Assembly (NCBI GenBank): GCA_041396585.1
Contig: JAWKYG010000021.1
Coordinates: 1 to 64,000, forward strand
DNA from: JAUIAI01 sp041396585
GTDB taxonomy: Bacteria; Pseudomonadota; Gammaproteobacteria; Burkholderiales; Burkholderiaceae_E
Direction: 5' to 3'
DNA length: 64,000 nucleotides
The notes under the pieces were generated by a model, which was given only the letters and a program-made list of their open reading frames with translations, searched no databases and was not told the DNA's origin. The position numbers and the translations under genes are program-made. Shown here one piece after another: positions 53,092 to 60,837 of the stretch; the first letter of the stretch is position 1; the number at the start of each line of letters is the position of its first letter.

Positions 53092-53106
53092 GGGCGCCTG
53101 GCGGCC

Positions 53107-53877
53107 TCATAGCGGGGGCAGCTTGCGCGAGGCACGCTGCACATCCGTGATGAAGCGTTGCAGATTGCGCTCGGCCTCGCCACTCATGTGGCGCAGCTCG
53201 CAGCCCACGTGATATCCGGGTGCGGTCTCGAGCGCCGGGGAGACCCCCGGCGTGATGATTCCCGAGATGGCCACTGTGCAGGGAATTGGCGGATACATGC
53301 CCAGATAGAGCCGTGAGTGCTCGAACTGCCTGCCGATATGCCAGCGGGCAGGGTCGCTTTGCACAGTGAAGCTGATGCCGGTGGCGCTGATGTCATCCAG
53401 CTCGATGCGTTGCTCGGCGCCATCCGGATCGCGCAGGACCACTGCCGCACCGTAGCCGGCAGGCGGCCGTACGCGGAAGGCGTCTCGTCTCTGGATCCGA
53501 TAGACGACTGCCGGCAGGCGGCAGCGCGCACTGATGGTATCGCCCTGCCGGTCGATCTTCTCGATCGCCATCGAGAACTGAAACTTGACCCCTTGTGCGA
53601 GCGATATCGCAGTGCAGTGCCCGCGACGGGTGAGCTCTGCGATCCGCCCCTCATCGGTTTTGAGATCGATGACCATGCCAGCCTCGCCGATAGCCAGGAT
53701 CTGGGTCAGCAGGAAACAATGGGGATTGTCCTGTGCGAACACGGTGATCAGTTCGGCGTGTTCGAACATCGCTTGCAGCGTGCGCCTGATCGCCTCGGGC
53801 TGATGGATCGCGAACGGGCGTAGTGCACTGTCTTCCGGCTCGGGAAGATGCATCGACGAGATTCCCAGTGGCTGCAT
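53107..53877 (-). CDS. ycgR: Flagellar brake protein YcgR (PilZ domain)
   Basis: The protein has 256 residues. An N-terminal YcgR domain (FAIHQPEAIRRTLQAMFEHAELITVFAQDNPHCFLLTQILAI) precedes a PilZ domain with the c-di-GMP motif RRDAFRVRPP (RxxxR) and DISATGISF (D/NxSxxG). It slows the motor when c-di-GMP is high. It is the last gene of fliS-fliT-ycgR and convergent with fliE. The frame is intact. Confidence 0.9.
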   Translation of the reverse strand: MQPLGISSMHLPEPEDSALRPFAIHQPEAIRRTLQAMFEHAELITVFAQDNPHCFLLTQILAIGEAGMVIDLKTDEGRIAELTRRGHCTAISLAQGVKFQFSMAIEKIDRQGDTISARCRLPAVVYRIQRRDAFRVRPPAGYGAAVVLRDPDGAEQRIELDDISATGISFTVQSDPARWHIGRQFEHSRLYLGMYPPIPCTVAISGIITPGVSPALETAPGYHVGCELRHMSGEAERNLQRFITDVQRASRKLPPL

Positions 53878-53904
53878 GGTCTGATCCTGGCGCTCGCTTG
53901 ACGG

Positions 53905-54240
53905 TCAACGCAGCGCGACGCCCGACAGCGGGTCTTTTGGCCCTTTCGCGGCTGCCGGCGATATCAAGGCGTCGGTTCTCGCCAGCCAGGGCTCGCGAAG
54001 ATAGCGGACTTCCGCGTCGATGTGCACCAGCCGGGTCAGGATCCCAAGTCGCTCGGCATTGCCCTCGCGCCCCAGTACCAGTTCCGGCTTCTCCGGGCGC
54101 AGCTGCGCGGTCATTGCGCGAATCCGCAGCGCCAGCGAGGCCACGCTGGGCCAGTCGCCCGCACGTGCCGAGACGCGCATCGCTTCGGCCGCCACCAGTA
54201 CGGCTCGATAGTTCTCGAGCAGGGTTTCTCGTTCGCTCAC
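53905..54240 (-). CDS. fliT: Flagellar chaperone FliT-like protein
   Basis: The protein has 111 residues and is helical (MSERETLLENYRAVLVAAEAMRVSARAGDWPSVASLALRIRAMTAQLR). The size, helix pattern and position directly after fliS fit FliT, the FliD export chaperone that also restrains FlhDC. Sequence conservation in FliT is low, so the call is largely contextual. The start overlaps the fliS stop. Confidence 0.75.
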   Translation of the reverse strand: MSERETLLENYRAVLVAAEAMRVSARAGDWPSVASLALRIRAMTAQLRPEKPELVLGREGNAERLGILTRLVHIDAEVRYLREPWLARTDALISPAAAKGPKDPLSGVALR

Positions 54241-54650
54241 GCTGCGCTACCCCCGGAGTTCGGAGCGTGTTCGATCTCGGACCACGCCGAGCCGATCTCG
54301 TGGAGCAGGGTGCGCACCTCGGCGACGATCGCCCGATCATTGGTGCAGCTCACATCGAGGAGCCGGCGAAGAATATAGTCGTAGAGCGCGGACAGATTGG
54401 CGGAAATCTCACCGGCATCGGGAGCGAGGGCCGCTTTCAGGCCTTCGTCGATGATCCGGATCGTGCGGGTGATGGCCTCGCCCTTGGTGGCCAGATCGCC
54501 GTTGGCGATCGCGGTGTCGGCGACCAGAAGCTGCTTCTCGGCACCATCGAACAACAAGGCGATGAGACGATGCGGGTTGGCTGCCATGACGCTGGTGTCG
54601 ACGCCGACACGGCTGTAGGCTTGGGCAGCGGAGAATGCGGAACCGAACAT
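54237..54650 (-). CDS. fliS: Flagellin export chaperone FliS
   Basis: The protein has 137 residues. AAQAYSRVGVDTSVMAANPHRLIALLFDGAEKQLLVADTAIANGDLATKGEAITRTIRIIDEGLKAALAPDAGEISANLSALYDYILRRLLDVS is the FliS fold that binds flagellin C-termini. It is preceded by a sigma-28-like promoter at 54693-54719. Confidence 0.93.
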   Translation of the reverse strand: MFGSAFSAAQAYSRVGVDTSVMAANPHRLIALLFDGAEKQLLVADTAIANGDLATKGEAITRTIRIIDEGLKAALAPDAGEISANLSALYDYILRRLLDVSCTNDRAIVAEVRTLLHEIGSAWSEIEHAPNSGGSAA

Positions 54651-54692
54651 TTGCAGAATCCTTCAGTGACGAAACAAGCTCATGTAGGTTTC

Positions 54693-54719
54693 TTATCGGG
54701 TCGGCAGACCGAGGCTTGA
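54693..54719 (-). promoter_or_regulatory. Candidate sigma-28 (FliA) promoter for fliS-fliT-ycgR
   Basis: On the minus strand it reads TCAA - 15 bp - CCCGATAA (54719-54716 and 54700-54693), one mismatch from the GCCGATAA -10 element. It lies 43 bases upstream of the fliS ATG. Confidence 0.6.
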
Positions 54720-54837
54720 GGATTCGAATGCCCCGATCTGGCGAGGGCAGTCGGCGCAGATCTCTTGCAGGAGCGAATCGGGCCGGCAGCAAGGCGCGCG
54801 AGTACCGCGGCATTGCCTCAAGCGGGTCTAATCCTGG

Positions 54838-56278
54838 TCAGCCGTTGCTGCTGTTGAGCTGGTTCAGCGATGCCATGGCGCCGCCCAGCTTGGACAGGTT
54901 GGAGTCCAGCGCCGAGTACTGACGGATCAGCCGCCGTTCGATGTCCTGCAAGCGTTGCTCGAGGCGATCCTGCTGGTCCTGGATCAGGTCCTCGCGGGCC
55001 TGCAGACTGTCCCTGGCGCCGGAGATCGCGCCATCGACACCGAGCACCTGGCCGACCAGCGTATCGAAGCGACGCGCGAAGCCGTGCAGGCTGGTGTCGG
55101 CCCCGCCGTTGGCGAACAGCGCCTGGAGGCGTTCCGGATTGGCCGCGGCCAGTTCGAACCGCGAATCGTTGATCCGCAGGCCGCCGTCGCGCTGGATCTC
55201 GATGCCGATGTCGCTCAGGCGCGAGTAGGCGTTGGGGTCGGCCGGATTCTCCGGCAATGCCGTGCGCAGAATGTCCCGAAGCTGAGACTGAACCCGGAGA
55301 ATGGTCCGATTGCCCTGCAAAGGGCCGGCCTTGCCGCTTGTCTCGTCGTACTTGGTCTGCTCACGAATCAGCCCGTTGACTTCGTTGTATGCGGCGATGA
55401 AGGCATCCATCCGCTCACGAATCGCTTCTCCGTCGGTATCGATCGAGACATTCACCGGCGAGGAAGTCTCTTTCTTCAGGGCCAGTGTCACATTCTCGAG
55501 CACGCCTTCCGGGTTGTTGGTGGCGGTCTTGAGCTTCAGTCCGTTCAGTTCGAAGACCGAGTGCGCGGCCCCCTTGATCATGGTGATGGTGCCCGTTGTC
55601 GTCGAATCGACACCAACGCTTGCGGTGTAGGCGAAGTCGCTCAGGGCGATGTCCTGATCGAGCGGGCCGGTGGCCGCGACGGAAACATGGAAGCGCTGGT
55701 CGCCACCGCTCTCGGATCCCCGGATCATCAGGCGCGTGCCTTTGGAGTCCGTGACCAGTGTGGCATCGACCCCGGCGTCCGCCGCATTGATGGCTGCCGC
55801 GACCTCTTCGAGGGTGGCTCCGGCCGCGATCGGGATATCGACGGGGGCGTTCCGGGTCCGGATCGAGGCCGCCGCCTGTCAGTAGGTCACCCATCTGGAT
55901 CGTGAGCGTACCGCCGCTGACCGTGGCCTCGCGGCTGTAGGCATTGTCGCTGACCAGCGTCTGGTGCGCCGCGAGGCGATCCACCTGGACCGTGAAGTTG
56001 CCGGTGAGGGCGCCCCCGTCGGCCCGCACACCGACCGAGTCCTCGTCGGCGCTCGTGGCGGTCACGGCCTGCCAGGTGGTCAGGCTGCTGAGATCGCGCG
56101 CGGCCGACTGAAGCTTGTCGAGCGCTGCCTGCACCTTGCCGAATTCCGAGATGGTCGTGCGCAAACCGCCCGCGCGTGTCTCGAGCGCCTGCAGCGGCTG
56201 GCGCTCGACCTGCATAAGGGAAGAGACGATCGAGTTGACATCGATCGCGCCGCCGATTCCTGAGATGTTCGTAGCCAT
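54838..56278 (-). CDS. fliD: Flagellar filament cap protein FliD (frameshifted)
   Basis: The N-terminal part (MATNISGIGGAIDVNSIVSSLMQVERQPLQALETRAGGLRTTISEFGKVQAALDKLQ, the FliD_N coiled coil) runs from 56278 to about 55868. There the frame shifts, near GDLLTGGG. The remainder (APVDIPIAAGATLEEVAAAINAADAGVDATLV..., then the C-terminal FliD domain ending SALDSNLSKLGGAMASLNQLNSSNG) is in another frame to 54838. The combined product would have about 480 residues. As written no full cap protein forms, which would prevent filament growth. A sequencing indel is likely. There is no Shine-Dalgarno sequence before the ATG. Confidence 0.85.
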
Positions 56279-56285
56279 GATCTAG

Positions 56286-56312
56286 TTATCGGCGGCCTTG
56301 CGCAGGAGTTGA
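56286..56312 (-). promoter_or_regulatory. Candidate sigma-28 promoter immediately before fliD
   Basis: On the minus strand it reads TCAA - 15 bp - GCCGATAA (56312-56309 and 56293-56286). The -10 element ends only seven bases before the fliD ATG at 56278, so the transcript would start at or next to the start codon. Confidence 0.55.
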
Positions 56313-56394
56313 ACGGATTCGACCTTCCGTTCGGTCATGAGCAGCCGGGCAGGGGCGCAAAGCAACCGTTTGCCGCCCCTGGGCGAAACACGGA

Positions 56395-57228
56395 TCAGCC
56401 GCCCAGCAATTGCAGCACGGTGCTGGGTAACTGGTTGGCCTGGGCGAGCATCGCGTTGCCAGCCTGCTGGAGCACCTGTGCCCGGGTCAGTGCGGCGGTT
56501 TCGGCCGCGAAGTCGGCATCCATGATCCGGCTGCGCGCCGCCGCCTGGTTCTCCGAGGCGACCTGCAGGTTGGCGATGATCGCCTCGAACCGGTTCTGCG
56601 TCGCACCCCAGACAGCACGCTCGTTGTTGATCACATCGAGCAGGGTGTCGATGTTGTCCATCGAGGTGGTGGCATTGGCGGCCGAGGTGAGGTCGCCACC
56701 GGTGACCGCAGCCACCTCGGCTTGTCCGGCCAGATTGCCGCTGGTGATCGTGAAGGTGTCGTCGGCCGTGGTTCCGGCACCGACCTGGAAGGTCTGGGAA
56801 CCCGCACCGCCAGCGAGAATGTCGGCGCCGTTGAAGCGGGTCCCATTGAGCATCCGCTGGACCTCTTGCGAGAGCTGCTGGAACTCCGCGTCGAGATTGG
56901 CACGGTCGCCATCGCTGTTGGTGGCGTTGGCGGACTGAACCGCGAGTTCGCGCATCCGCTGAAGCATGTCGCTGATCTTGCCCAGAGCTCCCTCGGCCAC
57001 CTGGGCCATCGAGATGCCGTCATTGGCATTTCGCATGGCGACATTCATGCCGCGAACCTGCGAGTTCATGCGCTCGGCGATGGCCAGTCCTGCGGCATCG
57101 TCCTTGGCGCTGTTTACACGCAGACCCGACGACAGGCGTTGCAGGGCCAGTGCCATCTGATTGTTCGTGCTGCTGAGGTTTCTCTGGGCGTTCAGCGACG
57201 CCAGGTTTGTATTGATGACCTGCGGCAT
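56395..57228 (-). CDS. fliC: Flagellin FliC (proximal copy)
   Basis: This 277-residue short flagellin consists of D0/D1 domains only. The N-terminus is MPQVINTNLASLNAQRNLSSTNNQMALALQRLSSGLRVNSAKDDAAGLAIAERM, and the C-terminus is ARSRIMDADFAAETAALTRAQVLQQAGNAMLAQANQLPSTVLQLLGG. The middle variable region is tiny (about residues 140-190). It is about 70 percent like the second flagellin. No sigma-28 promoter was seen directly upstream, so it may rely on read-through from the distal gene. Confidence 0.93.
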   Translation of the reverse strand: MPQVINTNLASLNAQRNLSSTNNQMALALQRLSSGLRVNSAKDDAAGLAIAERMNSQVRGMNVAMRNANDGISMAQVAEGALGKISDMLQRMRELAVQSANATNSDGDRANLDAEFQQLSQEVQRMLNGTRFNGADILAGGAGSQTFQVGAGTTADDTFTITSGNLAGQAEVAAVTGGDLTSAANATTSMDNIDTLLDVINNERAVWGATQNRFEAIIANLQVASENQAAARSRIMDADFAAETAALTRAQVLQQAGNAMLAQANQLPSTVLQLLGG

Positions 57229-57337
57229 CGGAAAACTCCTTGGGTTGTTCCATTTGCGACAAGCGCATCATAGGCAGACCCGTCAGGAGCCGATGGCCGG
57301 ATTAGCGCACGCTCAGCCCGTCAGTTGTCGGCGCACA

Positions 57338-57402
57338 GCACGAACATCCACCGGGGGATACCGTCGGTGGATGTTCGTGCGGCCCGGCGCGGCGGCCGGG
57401 CC
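57338..57402 (-). terminator. Two adjacent hairpins between the flagellin genes
   Basis: Hairpin A: GCACGAACATCCACCG (57338-57353) pairs perfectly with CGGTGGATGTTCGTGC (57365-57380). Hairpin B: GGCCCGGC (57381-57388) pairs with GCCGGGCC (57395-57402). They follow the distal flagellin stop (57419) by 17 bases on the minus strand. There is no T-run, so they may be a partial terminator or an mRNA-stabilising or processing element. Confidence 0.6.
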
Positions 57403-57418
57403 CCGGGGATCATCGTGA

Positions 57419-58249
57419 TCAGCGCAGCAGGGCGAGCACGTTGTTCGGTGCCGCGTTGGCCTGTGAAAGCATCGCCACGCCGGCCTGCTGAAGCACCTGG
57501 GCGCGCGTCAGGCTGGCGGTTTCGGCCGCGAAGTCCGCGTCCATGATTCGGCTGCGGGCGGCAGCCTGGTTCTCGGACGAGATCTGCAGGTTCGAGATGA
57601 TCGCGTCGAAGCGGTTCTGCGTGGCACCGTAGGTGGCGCGCTCGGTGTTGACCGTGTCGATCAGCGTATCCAGATTGCCCATCGCGGTGGTCGCATTGGC
57701 GGCCGAAGTGATGTCGCCACCGGTCACGGCAGTGACAGCGGCATTGCCAGTCATGTCGGTCGTGGTCACCGTGATCGTGTCATCGGCGGTGGTGCCGGCA
57801 CCGATCTGGAAGACCAGGGCACCGGCATCGGCACCCACGATCGCCTGACCATTGAATCGCGTGCCAGACAAGGTACGGGTGATCTCGGCGCCCAGCTGCT
57901 GGAATTCAGCATCGAGATTGGCACGGTCGCTATCGCTGTTCGTCGCGTTGGCGGCCTGCACGGCGAGTTCGCGCATCCGCTGCGCCATGTCGCCAACCTT
58001 GCCCAGTGCACCCTCGGCGGTCTGGGCCAGCGAGATGCCGTCATTGGCATTGCGAATCGCGACATTCATGCCACGAACCTGGGCATTCATACGTTCGGCG
58101 ATCGCGAGACCGGCGGCATCGTCCTTGGCACTGTTGACGCGAAGGCCGGTCGACAGACGCTGAATCGACTGCGACATCAGGCTTTCGGTCGCGCTCAAGT
58201 TTCGCTGAGCATTCAGCGACATGACGTTCGTGTTGATGATCTGAGGCAT
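57419..58249 (-). CDS. fliC: Flagellin FliC (distal copy)
   Basis: This 276-residue flagellin (MPQIINTNVMSLNAQRNLSATESLMSQSIQRLSTGLRVNSAKDDAAGLAIAERM ... AAETASLTRAQVLQQAGVAMLSQANAAPNNVLALLR) has D0/D1 only. It has its own sigma-28 consensus promoter at 58386-58412 and is likely the more strongly expressed copy. It starts at 58249; the ATG two codons earlier is also possible. The two copies form a tandem duplication with diverged central regions. Confidence 0.93.
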   Translation of the reverse strand: MPQIINTNVMSLNAQRNLSATESLMSQSIQRLSTGLRVNSAKDDAAGLAIAERMNAQVRGMNVAIRNANDGISLAQTAEGALGKVGDMAQRMRELAVQAANATNSDSDRANLDAEFQQLGAEITRTLSGTRFNGQAIVGADAGALVFQIGAGTTADDTITVTTTDMTGNAAVTAVTGGDITSAANATTAMGNLDTLIDTVNTERATYGATQNRFDAIISNLQISSENQAAARSRIMDADFAAETASLTRAQVLQQAGVAMLSQANAAPNNVLALLR

Positions 58250-58385
58250 TACCAAACTCCTAGATAGGTTTCATGTCGGTCGATCGACCGTAGCTTCCGC
58301 CGGCGCGTTGCCTGTGCGGCTGATGTGAACCCGAGTGCGCCGGAATCTGGCGATCGGTCTGACGGGTCTCACCCGCTTGCAAGGG

Positions 58386-58412
58386 TTATCGGCGTCCTGC
58401 CCGGTGGCTTTA
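58386..58412 (-). promoter_or_regulatory. Sigma-28 (FliA) promoter of the distal flagellin gene
   Basis: On the minus strand it reads TAAA (58412-58409) - 15 bp - GCCGATAA (58393-58386), a perfect match to the FliA consensus. It lies 137 bases upstream of the ATG, giving a leader of about 130 nt. Confidence 0.85.
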
Positions 58413-58566
58413 GCCGGTTCCAACACCGCTTCCGATCCTCTGTCAAGCGGCAGCTGTCCCACCCGGAGTACTAACGGCAATCCCAGACGGAACTGAATCA
58501 CGAATCACGGCAATGAAGCTCGGCGGCTTACGCGCGAGAGTCTCCATTCGTGTGGTTATGTGGCAC

Positions 58567-58583
58567 TTGGCAGGCCTTTTGCC
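58567..58583 (+). promoter_or_regulatory. Possible sigma-54 promoter upstream of flhDC
   Basis: TTGGCAGGCCTTTTGCC has GG at 58569-58570 and GC at 58581-58582, with the 12-bp spacing of -24/-12 promoters; the match to TGGCAC-N5-TTGC differs by one base. It lies 255 bases before flhD. This is a chance-level match unless verified. Confidence 0.3.
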
Positions 58584-58593
58584 GTTCGTGCTC

Positions 58594-58689
58594 CGACGAA
58601 CGGCGATGCCTCGATTCCACCCATTAGAGGGGGCTGCCGGCGACGAACGTCGGCCTTCGGAGGAAGGCCGGTCGGTGCGACGAACGGCG
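58594..58689. repeat. CGACGAACGGCG repeat cluster upstream of flhDC
   Basis: CGACGAACGGCG occurs exactly at 58594-58605 and 58678-58689 (84 bp apart), with the variant CGACGAACGTCG at 58641-58652. The first copy also forms a hairpin with GCCGTTCGT at 58581-58589. A separate CGGCCTTC/GAAGGCCG hairpin lies at 58651-58671. The whole cluster occupies the leader/promoter region of flhDC. Confidence 0.55.
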
Positions 58690-58837
58690 TAGGAATTCTT
58701 CTGAGGGGTCGTCGGAAGGATATGGGGTGTGCAAATGGCGCTTTTCCGATTCAGGCGTGAAAAGCGCTCCCCGACACTGAAGTCACCACGGATTCAGACC
58801 GGCTTTTCAACCGGTCAAAACATGACGGAGTGTTGTG

Positions 58838-59176
58838 ATGAACCACGAAGATTCACTGGCCAACGGAATTGCCGAGGTCAACCTCTCTTACCTGATTCTT
58901 GCCCAGCAGATGTTGCGCTCGGATCGAGCCAGCGCACTGTACCGCCTTGGCATTACGGAGCAGGTCGGTGACCTCATCTCCAGTCTCAAGCCGAGCCAAC
59001 TCCTGAAGGTGGCTTCGAGCGGATCATTGATGTGTCGGATCCGCGTTCAGGATGCAACGGTCTGGGATCTGCTCGCCGATCATGCGCGTAGCGACAGCCT
59101 TCGCGGCGAGAAGTCGGCGGAGCGCCTGCACGCGCGCATCCTGGTGGCCGGTGCCCATGAGGAGGCGGTGGAATGA
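58838..59176 (+). CDS. flhD: Flagellar master regulator subunit FlhD
   Basis: This 112-residue helical protein (NGIAEVNLSYLILAQQMLRSDRASALYRLGITEQVGDLISSLKPSQLLKVASSGSLMCRIR) is the D subunit of the FlhD4C2 activator of class II flagellar promoters. The ATG at 58838 follows ACGGAG. It overlaps flhC by four bases. Confidence 0.94.
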   Translation: MNHEDSLANGIAEVNLSYLILAQQMLRSDRASALYRLGITEQVGDLISSLKPSQLLKVASSGSLMCRIRVQDATVWDLLADHARSDSLRGEKSAERLHARILVAGAHEEAVE

Positions 59177-59703
59177 GCTCGCGCAGCCTGCTTGATGACA
59201 ATCGTCAGATGCATCGGGCGATCAGCCTGATCGAACTCGGAGCCCGCCTGCAGGTGCTGCAGGCCGAGACGAGTCTTCCGTACGAACGACTGCTGCGACT
59301 GTACAAAGAAGTGGCGGGGCGCTCGCCGTCCAAGGGGCAGTTGCCGTTTTCGACCGACTGGTTCATGACCTGGCAACCAAACATTCATGCGTCGCTCTTC
59401 TTCAATATCTACCAGTATCTGATCAAGGCGACCGAGATCGATGATGTCGATGCGCTGGTGAAGGCTTACAAGCTCTACCAGGAAGAGGTTCGTATGACCG
59501 CCGTCGAGCCTTTGCTGTCGATCACCCGGGCCTGGCGGCTGGTGCGGTTCGTCGATGCCGGCATGATCGGTACGACTCGTTGCGTGCGTTGCAGCGGTTG
59601 TTTCATCACGCATCCGTTCGAGCTGGACAAATCGTATGTATGCGGCCTCTGCCAGCCGCCGGCGCGCGCCGGCAAGGGGCGGCGTCGTGGCTCGATTCAC
59701 TGA
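59173..59703 (+). CDS. flhC: Flagellar master regulator subunit FlhC
   Basis: The protein has 176 residues. The zinc-binding cysteines CVRCSGCF and CGLC are near residues 137-159. SLIELGARLQVLQAETSLPYERLLRLYKEVAGRSPSKGQLPFSTDWFMTWQPNIHASLFFNIYQYL is canonical. It forms the DNA-binding complex with FlhD. It is translationally coupled to flhD. The C-terminal tail is Arg-rich. Confidence 0.94.
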   Translation: MSSRSLLDDNRQMHRAISLIELGARLQVLQAETSLPYERLLRLYKEVAGRSPSKGQLPFSTDWFMTWQPNIHASLFFNIYQYLIKATEIDDVDALVKAYKLYQEEVRMTAVEPLLSITRAWRLVRFVDAGMIGTTRCVRCSGCFITHPFELDKSYVCGLCQPPARAGKGRRRGSIH

Positions 59704-59916
59704 TTCTCCGATGGTCGGCGCGTCGCGCCGTCGATCGCTCTAGGTTGAGGAAAGCCCGGGCAAGGGGCGGTTGATCTCACGAATCGCAGCGCCCCTCACG
59801 GGCAAGAATGGCCAGCAGGGGCGTGTTGTCCGGCTGGCCATGGCGCCGGAGCCGGCAGCGCCCATGAACGCGGCCCGAGCCTCGATCCGTTTCAGTAGCG
59901 CGCACCCGGTACACGC
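59704..59916. other. Intergenic between flhC and motA
   Basis: This region is about 210 bases, GC-rich, with no gene recognised. It probably holds the promoter for motAB. No sigma-28 consensus was found. Confidence 0.35.
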
Positions 59917-60780
59917 ATGTTCGTCATCATTGGTTATGTGGTGGTTTTCCTGGCGGTCTTCGGCGGGTACTTTCTCGCCGGCGGAAAGTTCGGGGTCATC
60001 ATCAAGGCTGCTCCCATCGAGTTGTTCATCATCGGTGGATCAGCGCTTGGCGCCTTCTTCGTCTCCAACAACGGCAAGACGATCAAGTCGGTGTTCAAGA
60101 CCCTGCCTACCTTGCTGAAGGGCTCCAAGTACACCAAGGCCCGCTATATGGAGTTGCTCGGGCTGCTGTACGAGATTCTGCAAAAGGCTCGCAAAGAGGG
60201 CCTGATGGCGATCGAGGGAGATGTCGAGTCGCCACATGAATCCGCCTTGTTCGGGCAGTTTCCGAATATTCAGCATGACCATCATCTGGTCGAGTTCATC
60301 ACCGACTATCTGCGCCTCATGGTCTCGGGAAATCTGAACTCGCATGAGATCGAGGCGTTGATGGACAGCGAGATCGAAACCCACCACCAGGAGGCGCATG
60401 CGCCCCAGGCGGCCATACAAGGAGTGGGCGACGGACTCCCTGCGTTCGGCATCGTGGCCGCGGTGCTCGGCGTGGTGAAGACCATGGCAGCGGTCGGGCA
60501 GCCACCTGCAGTGCTGGGGATGATGATCGCCGGCGCTCTGGTCGGGACCTTCCTGGGCATTCTGATGGCCTACGGCTTCGTGAGTCCATTGGCAGCCCTG
60601 CTGGCCCAGAAGAACGAAGAGGCGTCCAAGGAATTCGAGTGCGTGAAGATCACACTGCTGGCCAGCATGCAGGGATACGCACCGCAGATCGCCATCGAGT
60701 TTGGTCGAAAGATTCTCTTCTCCACCGAGCGGCCGTCGTTTAGCGAGCTCGAGGAACATGTCAAGCAGAAGAAGGCCTGA
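59917..60780 (+). CDS. motA: Flagellar motor stator protein MotA
   Basis: The protein has 287 residues with four membrane spans. The cytoplasmic loop has the charged residues in ARYMELLGLLYEILQKARKEG that touch FliG. The conserved proline lies in DGLPAFGIVAAVLGVVKTM, followed by ALVGTFLGILMAYGFVSPLAA. It forms the proton-driven stator with MotB. Confidence 0.94.
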   Translation: MFVIIGYVVVFLAVFGGYFLAGGKFGVIIKAAPIELFIIGGSALGAFFVSNNGKTIKSVFKTLPTLLKGSKYTKARYMELLGLLYEILQKARKEGLMAIEGDVESPHESALFGQFPNIQHDHHLVEFITDYLRLMVSGNLNSHEIEALMDSEIETHHQEAHAPQAAIQGVGDGLPAFGIVAAVLGVVKTMAAVGQPPAVLGMMIAGALVGTFLGILMAYGFVSPLAALLAQKNEEASKEFECVKITLLASMQGYAPQIAIEFGRKILFSTERPSFSELEEHVKQKKA

Positions 60781-60837
60781 CATGCCGGGATCGAGCGAGG
60801 TGTCGCACCGTGACCGCGCCAGGCGTCGGGTGAGGTC

